Origin: Gautieria morchelliformis
Taxonomy: Eukaryota > Basidiomycota > Agaricomycetes > Gomphales > Gomphaceae
Assembly (NCBI GenBank): GCA_015179125.1
Contig: WHVA01000325.1
Location: forward strand, 62,001 to 126,000
Length of the DNA stretch: 64,000 bases
Direction of reading: 5' to 3'
Shown here one piece after another: positions 1-12,404 of this stretch; within the stretch, counting starts at the first letter, position 1; each line of letters begins with the position of its first letter. Made by a program: the position numbers and the translations under genes. The notes under the pieces were generated by a model. The model worked only from the letters and a program-made list of their open reading frames with translations, was not told the origin of the DNA and searched no databases.

Positions 1-2764
1 CCCTCGGTCGTGTTATTAACGCCCTTGTCGAAAAGTCCTCCCATGTCCCTTACCGGTTTGTGCCTGCTTCTCGGTGTATACCATGACTCACGCCCTACAT
101 TGCACCACAGCGAATCCAAGCTCACACGTCTACTCCAAGATTCACTCGGGGGTAGAACGAAAACGTGTATTATTGCAACCGTTTCCCCGGCACGATGTAA
201 TTTGGAAGAAACGCTTTCAACGCTGGAATATGCTTTGCGCGCGAAGAGCATTCGTAACAAACCCGAGGTCAACCAGCGCCTCACCAAGAACGCGCTCATC
301 AAGGAGTACGTTGTCGAGATCGAGCGCCTTAAAGCTGACCTCCTCGCTGCACGCGAGATGAACGGCATATACTTTTCACAAGACTCATGGGATCAGATCT
401 CTTCAGAGAATGAGGCTCGGCAGGCCCAGTATGATGAGGCGAAACGTCAGGCTGCGATTGCGGAATCGCAATTGAACTCTGTTAAGGAAGAGTTTGAGCA
501 GTGCATGACCTTGCTCACAAAACGCGAGGGGGAGCTCTCAGCTACTCAAGAGATGCTCCGGATTACCGCAGAACATCTTCATGCCAAGGAAGATGAACTT
601 GAGACTGTCACAGAAGAATTGGAGGAAGAAGTCATCGTACGAGAGGCACATCAACAAACTGAGGCATCCTTGAACAGCATCGCTGAGGAACTCAAGACCG
701 CATTAGAGCAGAACGTGCAAGATGTACATGGACTGTTTGACAAACTTGGTAATTACTACCTACGTCCTATCGTCTTGGACTGACCTATGGATCCGCCAGG
801 CCGCAAGTCTGCTGTAGCAAGTGCCAATGCTCGGGTAGTATTGAATTCTGGCAAGGCGTTGGATGCAGGGGCGGCTTCCATGAGCACCCATCTCCAGGAA
901 TTCATAAGCATGCACAACCAACTCAATGCCAAGCTGCGGGTCGGTGCCCAACAATACCAGGCAGCAGGAACTGAGGTAAGTTTATTATACTATCAGAGTT
1001 GCCAACTCCAACTTGTCCGTGTCAATTAGATCCTAGCGGCACAGTCGGATGTGATAGAAGGCCAGCTCCAGAAGCTAGCAGGATACTTACAAGTCATGCG
1101 ATCTGGGGAAGCTGCATCCAGCGACGCGATCGACGATGTACAGGCTGCAGTCAAGAATGCTGGTGAAGCCATGAAAGACAATTTCAACATATGGTCCGTC
1201 AACTTGAAGCAAATCTGCGAGTCCACGTGCAACGAAGTCCAGCTGTCGGGTCTCAGAAGTGCAGGCGCTGTCGAGAAGGCGTTCAAAGTGATGGCGGCGA
1301 TGTTAGATACTGTTATTCGTGAAGCTCGGGAATATGTCAGCCAGGAACGGGATGCTGCTGTCGAACTCGACATTTTAGCGAGAAACCATGCCAAAACAGA
1401 GGTGAGACTTCTCATGCCTTGCGTATCACAATCCCAATACTCCCAGCCTAGATCGACCATCTTCGTCAACAGAATGCACGACTGTCGCAGCTGCTACACG
1501 TTGAAAAGGTCAAGTCAGAGCGAGCGCGTGACGAGTTGATCCAACAAATCTCTGGTCTGCTAGGTGAATACACTGATGCACGAGACCAGAGCCTCCGTGA
1601 TAGCGTCTCAGACATACGTCAAAATATGTCGACGAGAGAAGTAATAGTCGGGGAGCTTCTTGGTGCACATACAGGCAAAGTTGAGGCTGGCGTGAAACGT
1701 AGAAGGGACTGGGATGAGTCGTTGGAGAAGCGCGGAGCTGATGGCAATGATGCTCGAGAAATAGGAATCAAGGTATTTTGCCTCGAAGTCACTATCACCT
1801 GGAATACTCATTATAATATAGACGATGAAGGGTGTTAGTGATGCGTGGACTGGCGGGGTAGCGACTGTGCAAGCCCGTGTTATAAGTTCCGTTACGCTGC
1901 AGATGACGGAGATGGACAAGCAGGCAGCAAGTATAACAGGTGCTTGCTCAGAAGGTGAGCGAAAGACTTCTACCAGGATGTCGCTCATCCCTCACAGCTT
2001 TCGACAAACTGAGTCGCGTGAAAAGAGCTCGTATTAGTGCAACCGAAGGCCTAGGAGCTAACTCACAAGGTGGTTATTTGTCTCTGCAGCGCGGAGTCGG
2101 ATCCCTGGCAAACGACATGGAGCAAACCATGAGTGTGGTTATGAATGAGGTATGCAGAATTTCAGCATGTTTGCCATCGGCTGATATTTTTCTGTAGGCC
2201 TCTAACCTTGATACATCGACGCGAGCGTACTACAATACAGCTACTACCGAGCTTTCGAATCTTGGAAATACATCACAAGTGCTTATGGAGAGAGGAGCCA
2301 GGGAGGACACCCCCACTGGCGTAACTCCTCGCAAAAAGCGTTGGGAGTATCCACATCAGTGGGCCCTCACTCAGTCAAGAGATGAGGTTATTGGCCAGTG
2401 GAGGGACAAGAGAAGCAAGTGTTCCACCACATCAAAGACTGTAGCTGCTCCTCCGTCCCAGGTGAAAGCGGAAAACTCTGAACCAGACCTCCCAACCATG
2501 GAATCTCCGCGTACACATCCTGACTTCGCCATGGAGCTGGACATGAAGGTGGAAGACGAAGAAAACGTACTCCCACCTACGCCATCCTCAGAGCTCTCCT
2601 CTTGCTCCATGTCTGCCCTTCAGCATGTACCACAAACGCATAGAAGCACAGGCGCAAACGGATACGAGAAAATCATTTCCAAGGCACCTAGAATTGGGCA
2701 ACCAAACGCCCTAAAGGAACGGTCCACCAACTTGTTCCCCCCAGGGTCTAGACGGCTACGATGA
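1..2764 (+). CDS. bimC: Kinesin-5 (BimC/Cut7-type) motor, C-terminal part, 5' end outside window
   Basis: Plus-end-directed mitotic spindle motor that cross-links and slides antiparallel microtubules. The window opens inside the motor domain. Reading frames and splice motifs give exons <1-55, 111-748, 800-975, 1030-1401, 1473-1772, 1822-1954, 1998-2149 and 2198-2764, all frame-consistent. The first join restores the motor signature [19 protein letters not shown], followed by the neck ([10 protein letters not shown]) and a long acidic and glutamine-rich coiled coil. The last exon carries a BimC box ([13 protein letters not shown], around 2309-2350) whose threonine is the conserved CDK site in this family, which separates kinesin-5 from other kinesins. 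The protein ends in a basic tail. The stop is at 2762-2764. Introns are 43-71 bp. The N-terminal catalytic part, including the P-loop, lies upstream of the window. Confidence 0.93.
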
Positions 2765-2994
2765 CATTCATTCGCTCTCTGTTAATTAAATGTACATTAG
2801 TACATTAGTACATGCAAGATTGCGCAGATGTGTCGATCGTAATTTAAAATGTAGTGAATCTCTGCACTCTTATGTGTCATTTCTCGCGTTCTCGCGACGT
2901 CTATCCAGCCCGACCACCTTGTCTATATACCTCCACAGACTGCAGTTTTTCCGCAGTAAATACGTCGTTTGACGCTTGGCTCACTAAGGCCACA

Positions 2995-5900
2995 TTAGAC
3001 ATAGCCATAGGTGGTTCGGATATACTGCGTTGTGCACGGGCAAACTGATTCACGAAATGAGATGACTGCAGTAATAGCGTAAGGAATTAATAACGCTACC
3101 TTGCCCCCGGCAACCTCGCCATGACCCAATACTCGCAGCTTGTCAAGAATCGACATATGAGAAGAAGAAGTGTCCAACGCGACAACCGAACGGGCCTGTC
3201 TAACAAAAAGTATCAAGTCTAAAATACAACCCACGATGAACGTCATAAGGGGCTATTCCACATAATTCAGTTCAGTTGGTCTGGTGTTACCAATGATCTA
3301 AAGACTCACTGGCTTCTCTGCATTTGGACCATCAGACAGAGATTGGACTAGCAATCTTTCAAACGTAGGCCATAGTTCATTCCAAACCATACGTTCTGCG
3401 TTATCCGAATTTGGGGCTCCGGTTGCCTCATGCATGCACGATGTACGGGCAATAAGTAACCATAGCTTGACCGAGGCAAAAGCATGGCCAACGCTCAGTG
3501 CAGCAGAATCGTTCAGCACTCCAGACATTGGAACACGAAGCAAAGAGTTATAAGCCGCCACAAAATGGGGCAAAAGCGTCAACAGCTTTTGTGCTGCATC
3601 GGGCATCGGGCTCTTCAGCATCCCTAATATTACAAGGTTCCACACGCGAACAGCAGTCGAGCTTCGTGTCTCCCCACCCAAGGACTGCGTTAAAAACGTG
3701 TGGACATGAGTGGATGCATGTAAAACCAACTTGACGACTGCGAGAGATGCGGCGAATTCTACCTGACCGTAAGTTTCACGGTAAGTTGGGTTTGAAAGAT
3801 ATAAGATGGCATCCGAGCACGCTCGCAACACCGCAGAAGTCGGTAAATACGAGTTTTGGTCATCGTGTAATGAGACCACCGCCTTTTGTTTGACGAATAG
3901 TGGTCAGAAGAATAACCGAAAACAGCAAACCACAGACCTCTATCATCGCAGTCATTGTCGAAGGCAAGGCCCGCACTTTGCCCTTGAGAGAGTCAGATAA
4001 AACATCCAAAACACCCATCGCAATGTGGTTTGTGGGAACTTCGGCACCATTGATGTCTACCGTTTTGGAGCGTCGATATATTGTCGAAGTGACCTGCAGA
4101 AGACGACTTAACGTGCCAAAGTGGACCTCAAACCTTACTAAGGCCGCACGGAGTAGGGTTTCGGCATGCAGTAATAGATCCTATGGCGAGACTAAAAGTC
4201 ATGTATGCAATTTGTTAAAGGCAAACGAAAAACGCACGACACTCTGCGACTTATTGTGTTGTACTATGGTTGCAGCCATAAGAAGCAACGGATTGGGATC
4301 AAAGCCAGCACGAACGCTCGACGTCATTACAACGTCAGCGGTTTGCCTTGCAATCGCCGTGACTCTGAGACCGATGTCTAAACTAATGTAAGTTCTGCGC
4401 CGGTAACATGTATGACACTCACGTTGGATGAGGCTAATAGGAAAAGACTGGTGGTGGCAAATAGCCACATATCTCTCAAGATTGTGTAATACATCTGGGA
4501 TAGCACGATCGCTGGTGTTCGCGGCAACCTTTGACAGCGTATCTCGCACGATGGAATCACGCAAATACTCCCCCTCTATGGCTGTTGGGGTAGTTGCGCC
4601 ATTCACAACGTGACGTATCATTACGAAAAGATCTTCCGACATGCGCCCTTGCTACAAAATAGAAGAAGTAAAGCTTAATCAGGGATCGGGTGAGCCACCG
4701 AACCTTAGATAACAACCAGAAGAGACCAGACACTTCATACCTACACGAAGCCATAAAACATACCGAAGAGCAGCTAAATACTAGATAAACTCACTGAGAG
4801 AAAGCAGTTTCTAAAAAAACTCTGGCCTCTACCACAAGGGAGTCATCTGTGTTGAACTGGAGGGAGGCAGCTAGACGTGTCAAAACGAGGACCTGATGTC
4901 TGTATGTGAATACTAAGCGGAGCCTTCGTGATCAAAAGTATAATTGTCACCCTAGAATCTTCAACGCCAGGCTGGGGTAGGCTTGCATAAAGGCAAGCAT
5001 TACGGCCAAACATAGGTGGCGGACATCATAGCTAGCGTCCAAGACTATCAGGTCAGTAACGGTTTTCACTGCTCTACACATCAATTCATCGAGATGCTTC
5101 AATGATGGGCTATTAAGCTCGTGCTAGATCGAAAGCTGATTATCACATCCAGACGTTTATTGCCGATGCATACCTTGACGATAACTAAGACCATGGATTC
5201 TAGTAAACCCCTTAGGGCCGAGTAGGGTAGCCCCTGAACATTTTCCACATTATCCCACAATTTTGCTACAAGATCCACGAATACATCTCCCAATAAACCT
5301 GGGACAGGCAATTCATTCCAAATCACACCCATTGAAGACGGCGAGAGCGTCAATGGGTGAGGTGCGTCAAGTATACGCATAAGAGGGTTGATGCAGGTGT
5401 AAGATACGTCATGTATCTTGTGCAGCTCTTCAAACTGAACATGAAAGGCTTGCCCATTGGGAGTAGGTTGGAGAGTGGTTTTAGAGAAACCAAGAACCTT
5501 TGCAAGGATAAGCTTGATCTTCAACAAGTTGACCAAGTCGATCTGGACCCCATCAGCGAGTAGTTGAAGACTCAAATTAACCAAAGAGATCTGTATGTGA
5601 ATCAGAACGTATAGGGGTGGGATACGCGGATAATGACCCACACGCAGAGCAACAACCTCTAGGTCATCCCCTTTAGGCAGCTTTTCTTCCTCAGCGGGCG
5701 TAGATGGGTAGCCATATACAGACTAGGCAAAGGCTGAGCACCTGTACAGTAACATCTTAGACCACATACCAAATGCGCGGCTGCCGCGTAGCCATCCTCG
5801 CCTGCTCCATTAATCTGCAAGAAATCATCATCGAGTAGAGACTCCACTATGGTCTCCCAGGCGAGAACTTCATGCCTCTCATTAAGTCAACATCGGATGG

Positions 5901-8900
5901 CGAGATGAAGGCTGGACATGCCTTGCCAGGAAGGGAAATGGGGATGGAGCTGCACCAAGAATGACGCCATTCTCGCACGGTCCGCGACGGGCGCTTTGCC
6001 CATGTACTCATTCCAGCACCCGCTGATGGCCCGTAAATGAGGGGGCAGTAATGTACGAGCCCAAGTGTCAACGGCAAGTCGAATCTCTTCCTAAAATAGC
6101 ATGTTTGACGTGTAAGTGGCCATATGGTACCACAAATCTATATCCGCTCACACGATCGTCCACCCAAAGTGAACTGAAAAAGTGGCGGAAAATATCTGTG
6201 ACACTTGTCTTCCATTGCCTGTCTTGCACTCCAAAGTAGGGACTAGTCACGTCCAACAAAATTCGAAACAACCGGGTGACAGCCTGAAACCTGCGTACAT
6301 AGTGTTAAGATAAGATCGTGACATCTGACTGTAACACACCTGATCTGCCACTTGCCCGTAACTTGAAGGATACTACGGAGCAAAGCGTCTAATGGTTGAG
6401 AATCTACGACTAGAAGCCTCAGCAATAAGGTGATCCGAATATTACTAATCTCTAGCAGATGCACATCGTAAAATCGCCAGGCGCTGGAGATCCATGAGCG
6501 AGCGTACAGTAAAAAGTTTGGAATACAGCTTACCATTGAGCCAAGGCATCCCCGTTCATAAGGATAAATTGATCTATTTCGTGGGACTCCAAAAGTGCTG
6601 ATTCGGACACTAGAATATGCAGAAATTTGGCGACAATGGCGCATACAGGTTCTGGGCCTTCTGCTACATAACGCGAAAGGATGGTGACAAGTTGTGGATC
6701 AATGTCCAAGACGGCAGGGGCAGCTGAAGTACGAGTAGCTGCTCTGCGTCTACGATCGAATTTATGGGTAAGGTTTAAGGTTTACTGAAATAAATCATAC
6801 CTCCGCGGCATATATCGCAGCCTTTCCGCACTGATCAAACCGAGTGACACGATTGCATCACGTTCACAGCCATACACTAAGAGGCAGCTGACCAGAGAAT
6901 AGCGGAGGAAATCAAGACTACAGCGTTGAACAGGTGAAAAAAATAGCTATAAGTCAGATGCGTCAGAGCGTGATAGAGACTCACATCTCCTCAACGTCAT
7001 CCTCAGACTGCATCCGGAATAAAAGATCATCCGCCCAGATGACATTAGTCTGGACCATAGTGATATCAAGGCCTTCATTCCGAAATGTCTTCAGCCACAT
7101 CGAGCACACTGTTGATTCGAGAAGCGAAACCGTCGTTGCCAAAGGGGCACGAAAATCGCGAGCAAGGGTGAAAATTTGCTTAAGAGTTTGAGCTGGAATA
7201 TCGACAGCGGAGTACGCCATGACACGAAGCCACAGTACGCTCCGTTCGAGGCCATGAATGCCTTGGGACGCGATATCAACAAAAACCTTCCATGGGTCAA
7301 TATGAACCGATTCCGGTAGAGCGAGAGCGCCATCGTTTATAGTACTTGTGCGGCGTGAGGCGCCAGCGTCATGGTTGAACAAACGGGGAAGCGACTTAAA
7401 TGTCATAGACTGCGAAGCCAACGTTGGCTTCGAAAATATAACAAGGAAGTAAATCACCTACTCCGGGCGGGATTCCTGGAGGGGTCACGAAATCGAACCA
7501 TCTCACCAGAATTGGCTCGAAACATGAAAAAGTAACGTTTGCCTGTGCAAGCTTGATGATTGAGCGAAGCATAACGTCTCCATCATTGGACTCCTGAATT
7601 ATTTGCGTCTAAATCGCACGAGAGTATCAAGAGTATAAGCGATGAGGTACGCACCATTTCCACCTTTGACTCGGCATTAGATAGACATAGCGGTCCGGCA
7701 ACGTTCTGAGACACCTCTGCCACATCAGCACAGTAGCCGTAAAGGTAGTTTGAATACAGTGTGGCATCCAGCCCATGCACGGAAAACAGCCAAGGGATAG
7801 CGTGGCGCGCGAGCAATTGCTTTCGACAAGAAACATATTCTCCACCGCTATTAATCGTTGTCTGCGTATTGTAACGAGGTGTTGGTGTGGGTGGCCAAGG
7901 GGACGGGTCGGATGCCGACCGAACGCCAGGTAGACTGTGTTTGTGAGTAACATGCTCGCGAGCTATGACAACCAGCCGGTCGTCTTCAGCGAAGATCCAT
8001 GAAAGAACCATCTTAGTCAACCGTGATAAAGCATATTCAGATGCGGCCCCTGTCGATGCAAACCGACGGACAAGTAAGAGGAAGCCGTATTCATTGATAG
8101 TGATGTCGATGTCCCGTAGACAGGCATCGATAGCCACCACCAAGGTCTCGACACTGGTAGAGAGATCCAGGCCTGACGGCAACGGGAAGGAGCATAACAC
8201 GTCGGAAGGAGCTAGACCATCAAATAATTCTCTTGAAGCATCGACGCGGTCAAAGAATCCAACCTGATGGATATGTGAAAGAATATATTGTGCTGCATGG
8301 TCCAAATAGATATGGAACTCGTGCCCTAACGCATCACGCAGGTGTGAGAGCCTCACGATTTCATACGGGTGGAGAGTAGCATCCACGGGCCCGGCAGCCT
8401 CTTGATCAGCGACATGTAAAAGATTCGACGGTGTTGAAAGCGGTTGTGGGCGGGATAAAGGCATTTTGATGAAGGAGGTGACGCTGGATAGCAGAGACCA
8501 ATCAAATAAGATGCAGTGTTCATTGGGGCAAGCAAGCTTGTTGAATTCAAGGAATTCCTGTAGTGCGGGAGAGATGGCTAGCCTATGCGATGACAAGTAT
8601 GCTTCATAGAGCCGGACGAAGTATTGCAATTCGAAATCGTCCAGGAAATTCTCCTTCATCAGGACCTTTGGATCTTTCTGACTTACGATAATAGACCTAT
8701 AGCTGATCCCGTTATCAAGGATGCGTATTTGCGCCCATAGAACACTGTAGTATATGGAAATTTCCTCGTAAGTCCTCTTGGTGAGATCTTCCTCAGGAAG
8801 GAGGACTTGTCGATAGTGTTCCACAAATGTTTCCCTAAGGACAGACCAATCAATGAATACATTGCCAGAAGACAGGGATTCGTCCTCGCAACGGGGGAAT

Positions 8901-10950
8901 ACACCAAGATCTGCAACCATGCATGATGAATGGACGAACTGATGGCATCCGGCGCATTTCCACCCTTGCATGACATATCCCCAGAGTGGTTTGTGACAGA
9001 TGAGACATAATGCAATACTGAAAAGATTAGCCAGCCTAAAGCTGTGCTCAGCCTTTCGGGTGACCTGAGGTTCGTGGTCCTTCCGAGGGGGCAAAATATT
9101 TGAAAAGCTGAGAAAATACGGCCGAGGGTCAGTTTCCGAAGGAGGGAAATATTGACCATGAAAAGTGCCATCCGGGGTATCGTAGCAGTTCACGTGGACA
9201 CAAACGCAACAAAAAGGGCAAAGAAGGCCAAAGCCAATAATGGGGGTTGAGCAAGATTGACAGCAATTATGCAAGACCCCATAATCCAAAGAGGAAGAAT
9301 CTAAGTGGGAGAACCGCCATGGCATAAACTCATGCGCATAAGGGTGATCACGATTTGTCTTGTCAAACCAGAGCTTTGAAGAGGGTTGGGTTGAAAGGGT
9401 GTCGGAGTAACCAAAGACGGGAAGCGGTTTCCCTGTGATTATATGCCCCAACGCCTTGGGCCAGAAGGTAGCAAGAACCGACATCGCTTTGCGCCTTGTG
9501 AGGGCGCCATTGTAAGCTATGACTTCCAGCACGTCTAGATACACGTCCTGTTTCATAGATACAATTGTCTGGAGGAGCGTATGGAAGCGGTGGAGCCTCG
9601 GAATGTTACTTATGCCATCCTCGAACGGGTCTATGGCTTCGAAGATAGCTACAAGCAAGGGAGGTATAAGACTCGAGAGGTAGTAGACGGTGAGTGGCTG
9701 TGATGGTGCGACGGAGGAAAGAAAGCCTGATGGAGGTGAAGTTGCGGAAGACCATTGTAACCAACCTTGCTGACCAGAGGCTTGAGAATCATCGGCAGCT
9801 GCATCGACCTGAATGGCAACAATGGGAGTCTCGGGCATGGGATCTGAAACGGGATCTGGGCATATGCTTAAGCGCCAGAAAATAACAGTGAACGATAGAA
9901 TCTACCTTTGACATGCGGGATTTTTAGGCCCTGCAACGATTGTAGATCTTCCAGCATCCCTCGCAAGACTCCATTCTCAAAAAAGACTAATAGTCTGGTG
10001 TGTAAAGCAGAGTCAAAACTCGCAAACGCAGGTATGACCGCGAACCCAATCATGGAGAGTATCTTTGCGTCATGGCAGTGTGTTTTGACCAAGATTTGGG
10101 CTATGTCTAAACAGACGGCTTGCAAGCTATACGGCGGACGTGTGAGGCGGGTATTGGAAGTTCTGAAACGACAATCTTCAGACACCACGGAAGCTAAGAC
10201 ATTAATGCAATCATGAAGAAGGCCTGGTGGTTGGGGGCTCCCGCTAGGCGACGGGGAGCGGGACCTCTGGCCAAGATGTGGACTGGCTCTGCGCAGCCTA
10301 CGAAGAGAAGAACTATCTCGCTGCGACATAACTGCGTCGGCATCCCTGAGAACAAACTATCAGGGATGGATGATAGCATGAAAGAGATTTCAAACGAACG
10401 TTGTGTCTAAAATGCGCCAATCACGTTTGTCCGACAGTATGAGAATATCCCGCAGTTGTACCATGTAATCGTAGGTGACATCAGTGGAGAAGCCCTGCTC
10501 GTTCTCGAGGGTACCGTCATCCTCTGCGATTCGTTCTGCTATCTGCGGTTCTGAGAGCTCCCTGGCGCCCTTTAACCGAACAGCACTCCTGACAGTCTCC
10601 ACAACAACTCCCAATCTATGCGAGTCCTTTCTCGCTGAGGCTGTTCTTAGCTCGTCATATACCGATGGCGCCTGTGGGCGTGCCAAAAGCCTGGAGAGTA
10701 AATGTGCCAATAAATTTCGCGGCTCCCCAGGGGCTTTGTTCCGATTCGACCCCACAGCAGACAGGAGGGCTGGAGAAGACACGGCCGTGGGGGTCGTAGA
10801 GATACGCAAAGACGGAAGCGCTTGAGATATTGAGCGTGCACGTGAGCGTGCGGTACCACCTGAAGACGGAGTGAGCGAACTGAGATCAAGATGAAGAGCC
10901 TGACGCTGTTGAGGGTCAGACGTTGGAGGAGCCCCATTCTCCATCGTCAT
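2995..10950 (-). CDS. Very large uncharacterised protein (over 2,000 aa) with two C1-like zinc fingers in a helical-repeat body
   Basis: I do not recognise a named gene. The start is ATG at 10950 and the N-terminus is Ser/Pro-rich. Open segments follow on the minus strand at about 10950-10402, 10326-9880, 9850-7600, 7580-7450, 7455-6985, 6930-6700, 6640-6250, 5640-5100, 4640-4200, 3879-3310 and 3195-2995. They join with short introns into one long protein. Most of it is leucine-rich amphipathic helix resembling a HEAT/ARM-type scaffold. Near 9,270-9,170 and 9,030-8,900 are two Cys/His clusters with C1 (phorbol-ester/DAG-type) spacing: HNCCQSCSTPIIGFGLLCPF, then C-x2-C, C-x2-C and H-x2-C elements around LCLICHKPLWGY. 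The second hit is preceded by HSF, as in canonical C1 domains. Interior exon borders are approximate. One possibility, from memory only and not tested, is a fungal UNC80-like channel-complex scaffold. Two adjacent genes cannot be fully excluded, but no start or stop context splits the run. Confidence 0.7.
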
Positions 10951-11083
10951 CAGCGAGCACTACTGTACAAGTAGCTGGTCGGCACGGCGCAATGTGAGAT
11001 TCCCACGCTGTTTCCAGAGATTTCCAAAGAAATATCGACAAACTAAAATATTGTTGTATACTTACTTACAGTACTGTACATGT

Positions 11084-11812
11084 CTACAATTCTACCGGGA
11101 CCTGCTCCTCGAGCTCCTTTTCTTCGGTCGAGAACTGCTTCCTCGCTCTTCGTATATCGTCCTGCATGAAAAGCAACTCTTCTAGACGTGCCAGTTTCTT
11201 TCCGTCAGCGTGTCTTCCCAGCGCACGTCTAAGGTCTTCGATCTGCATTCGCGTCTTTCGGGTCGGCGACAGTGCGGTATGACACTGAAGGACTGTAAGG
11301 AATGCGCCTAAAACATACTACATGACGGCTCACGACGTCAATCAGATACTCTATCAGGATCTCTTCCATGACATCAACGGTGTCATTTGCAGGCTCCTTC
11401 ACGTCTCCAAAGGCATACATCATGCTCCTCACTGGCAACGGCATATATAAACGTGAGGCTTTGAGACTATATACAACGTACACTCTTTGGTAAATGTGCC
11501 TTTGAGACTCTGTGGCTTCTTCGGTGCTCGAGCGGCGGGCGGCGCTGTGGCATGGACTGGTGCAGATTGCGAGGTTGGCTGCTGGCTTGAAGGGGTAGGA
11601 TGGGATAATGACAGAGTTGGAAGTTGCGGCTTGGGCGCAGTATAGGAAGGGGGCGGCTGTGATTGCGGATAATATTGGTACGGATATCCAGCAGGGTTCT
11701 GGGCATAACCTTGAGCGTAGGCGGGATATTGCGCGTATGGAGCTTGAGGCTGATAGGAGTACTGGGTTGCATATGGGGCAGACTGCGACGAGGAGCCATA
11801 AGGTTGTGACAT
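11084..11812 (-). CDS. TAF13: TFIID subunit TAF13 (histone-fold) with a long Gln/Pro/Tyr-rich N-terminal tail
   Basis: General transcription factor subunit that pairs with TAF11 through a histone fold in TFIID. Exons 11812-11482, 11431-11334 and 11284-11084 total 630 nt (209 aa), and all phases close. The first intron begins GTACGT and its splice creates KGTFTKELRSMMYAFGD, the start of the TAF13/SPT3 histone fold. The second splice gives IEYLIDVCHTALSPTRKTR, followed by MQIEDLRRALGR, an RLEELLFMQDDIRRARKQF helix and a short acidic tail. The order and length of these helices fit TAF13 rather than SPT3, which is longer. The first ~108 residues are low-complexity Q/P/Y/S/A sequence (YAQYPAYAQGYAQNPAGYPY), absent from short TAF13 proteins. 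The gene is transcribed divergently from the kinase-like gene at 12405. Confidence 0.92.
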
Positions 11813-12404
11813 CGACGTCTAATTTGGATTTGGCGCCGGCTGACGTCACGCATGGGACGATTCAGGGTTGCGCGCAAATCGTGCGAAACGAAGAACTCGA
11901 ACAAGCAGTCTTTTCATCCTGCATGATGGGTCTGGAATTGACTTTTCTTTCAAGGCCTTCAGCTCTCACGACGTTCGCTGCGGCCTTAGCCAGGATCTCA
12001 GGTGGAGATCTCTTGTCTTGCTATGGCCTTCGGGCAACCACGCTAGGTAACTGAACCAGAAATTTGTCGACACGCAATCACCTTTTATGAACTGCCATCC
12101 TGCCACCCCTGGAGCCTGGGTTAAGGGTACAGTTGCACCGCAAAAGGGTCTATATTTCCAAAACTCAGGCTGTGCTGTATAGATAAGTATTGAATACACA
12201 AAAAATCGAAAATTTGGAGAATTATGCTGAAAACATCCCACTTGTCATGCAATGCAATCGTAGACTTTGGTGGCCTACACTCCATCAGTTGCCCGGCTTC
12301 ATTGTTGATTTATCGACATCACGGGCGTTGCTTCCCGCGGCTCCCTCGCAGTTTACTCGCGTTCGAGACTCACGCAAATACCTTCCTCCCTAGCTCTCGC
12401 TGAT
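11813..12404. promoter_or_regulatory. Shared intergenic region between the divergent TAF13 and kinase-like genes
   Basis: These 592 bp separate two divergent start codons (11812 minus, 12405 plus), so they must hold both promoters. Short open frames on both strands here have no recognisable protein features. I could not pick out a convincing TATA box or RNA gene. Confidence 0.5.
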
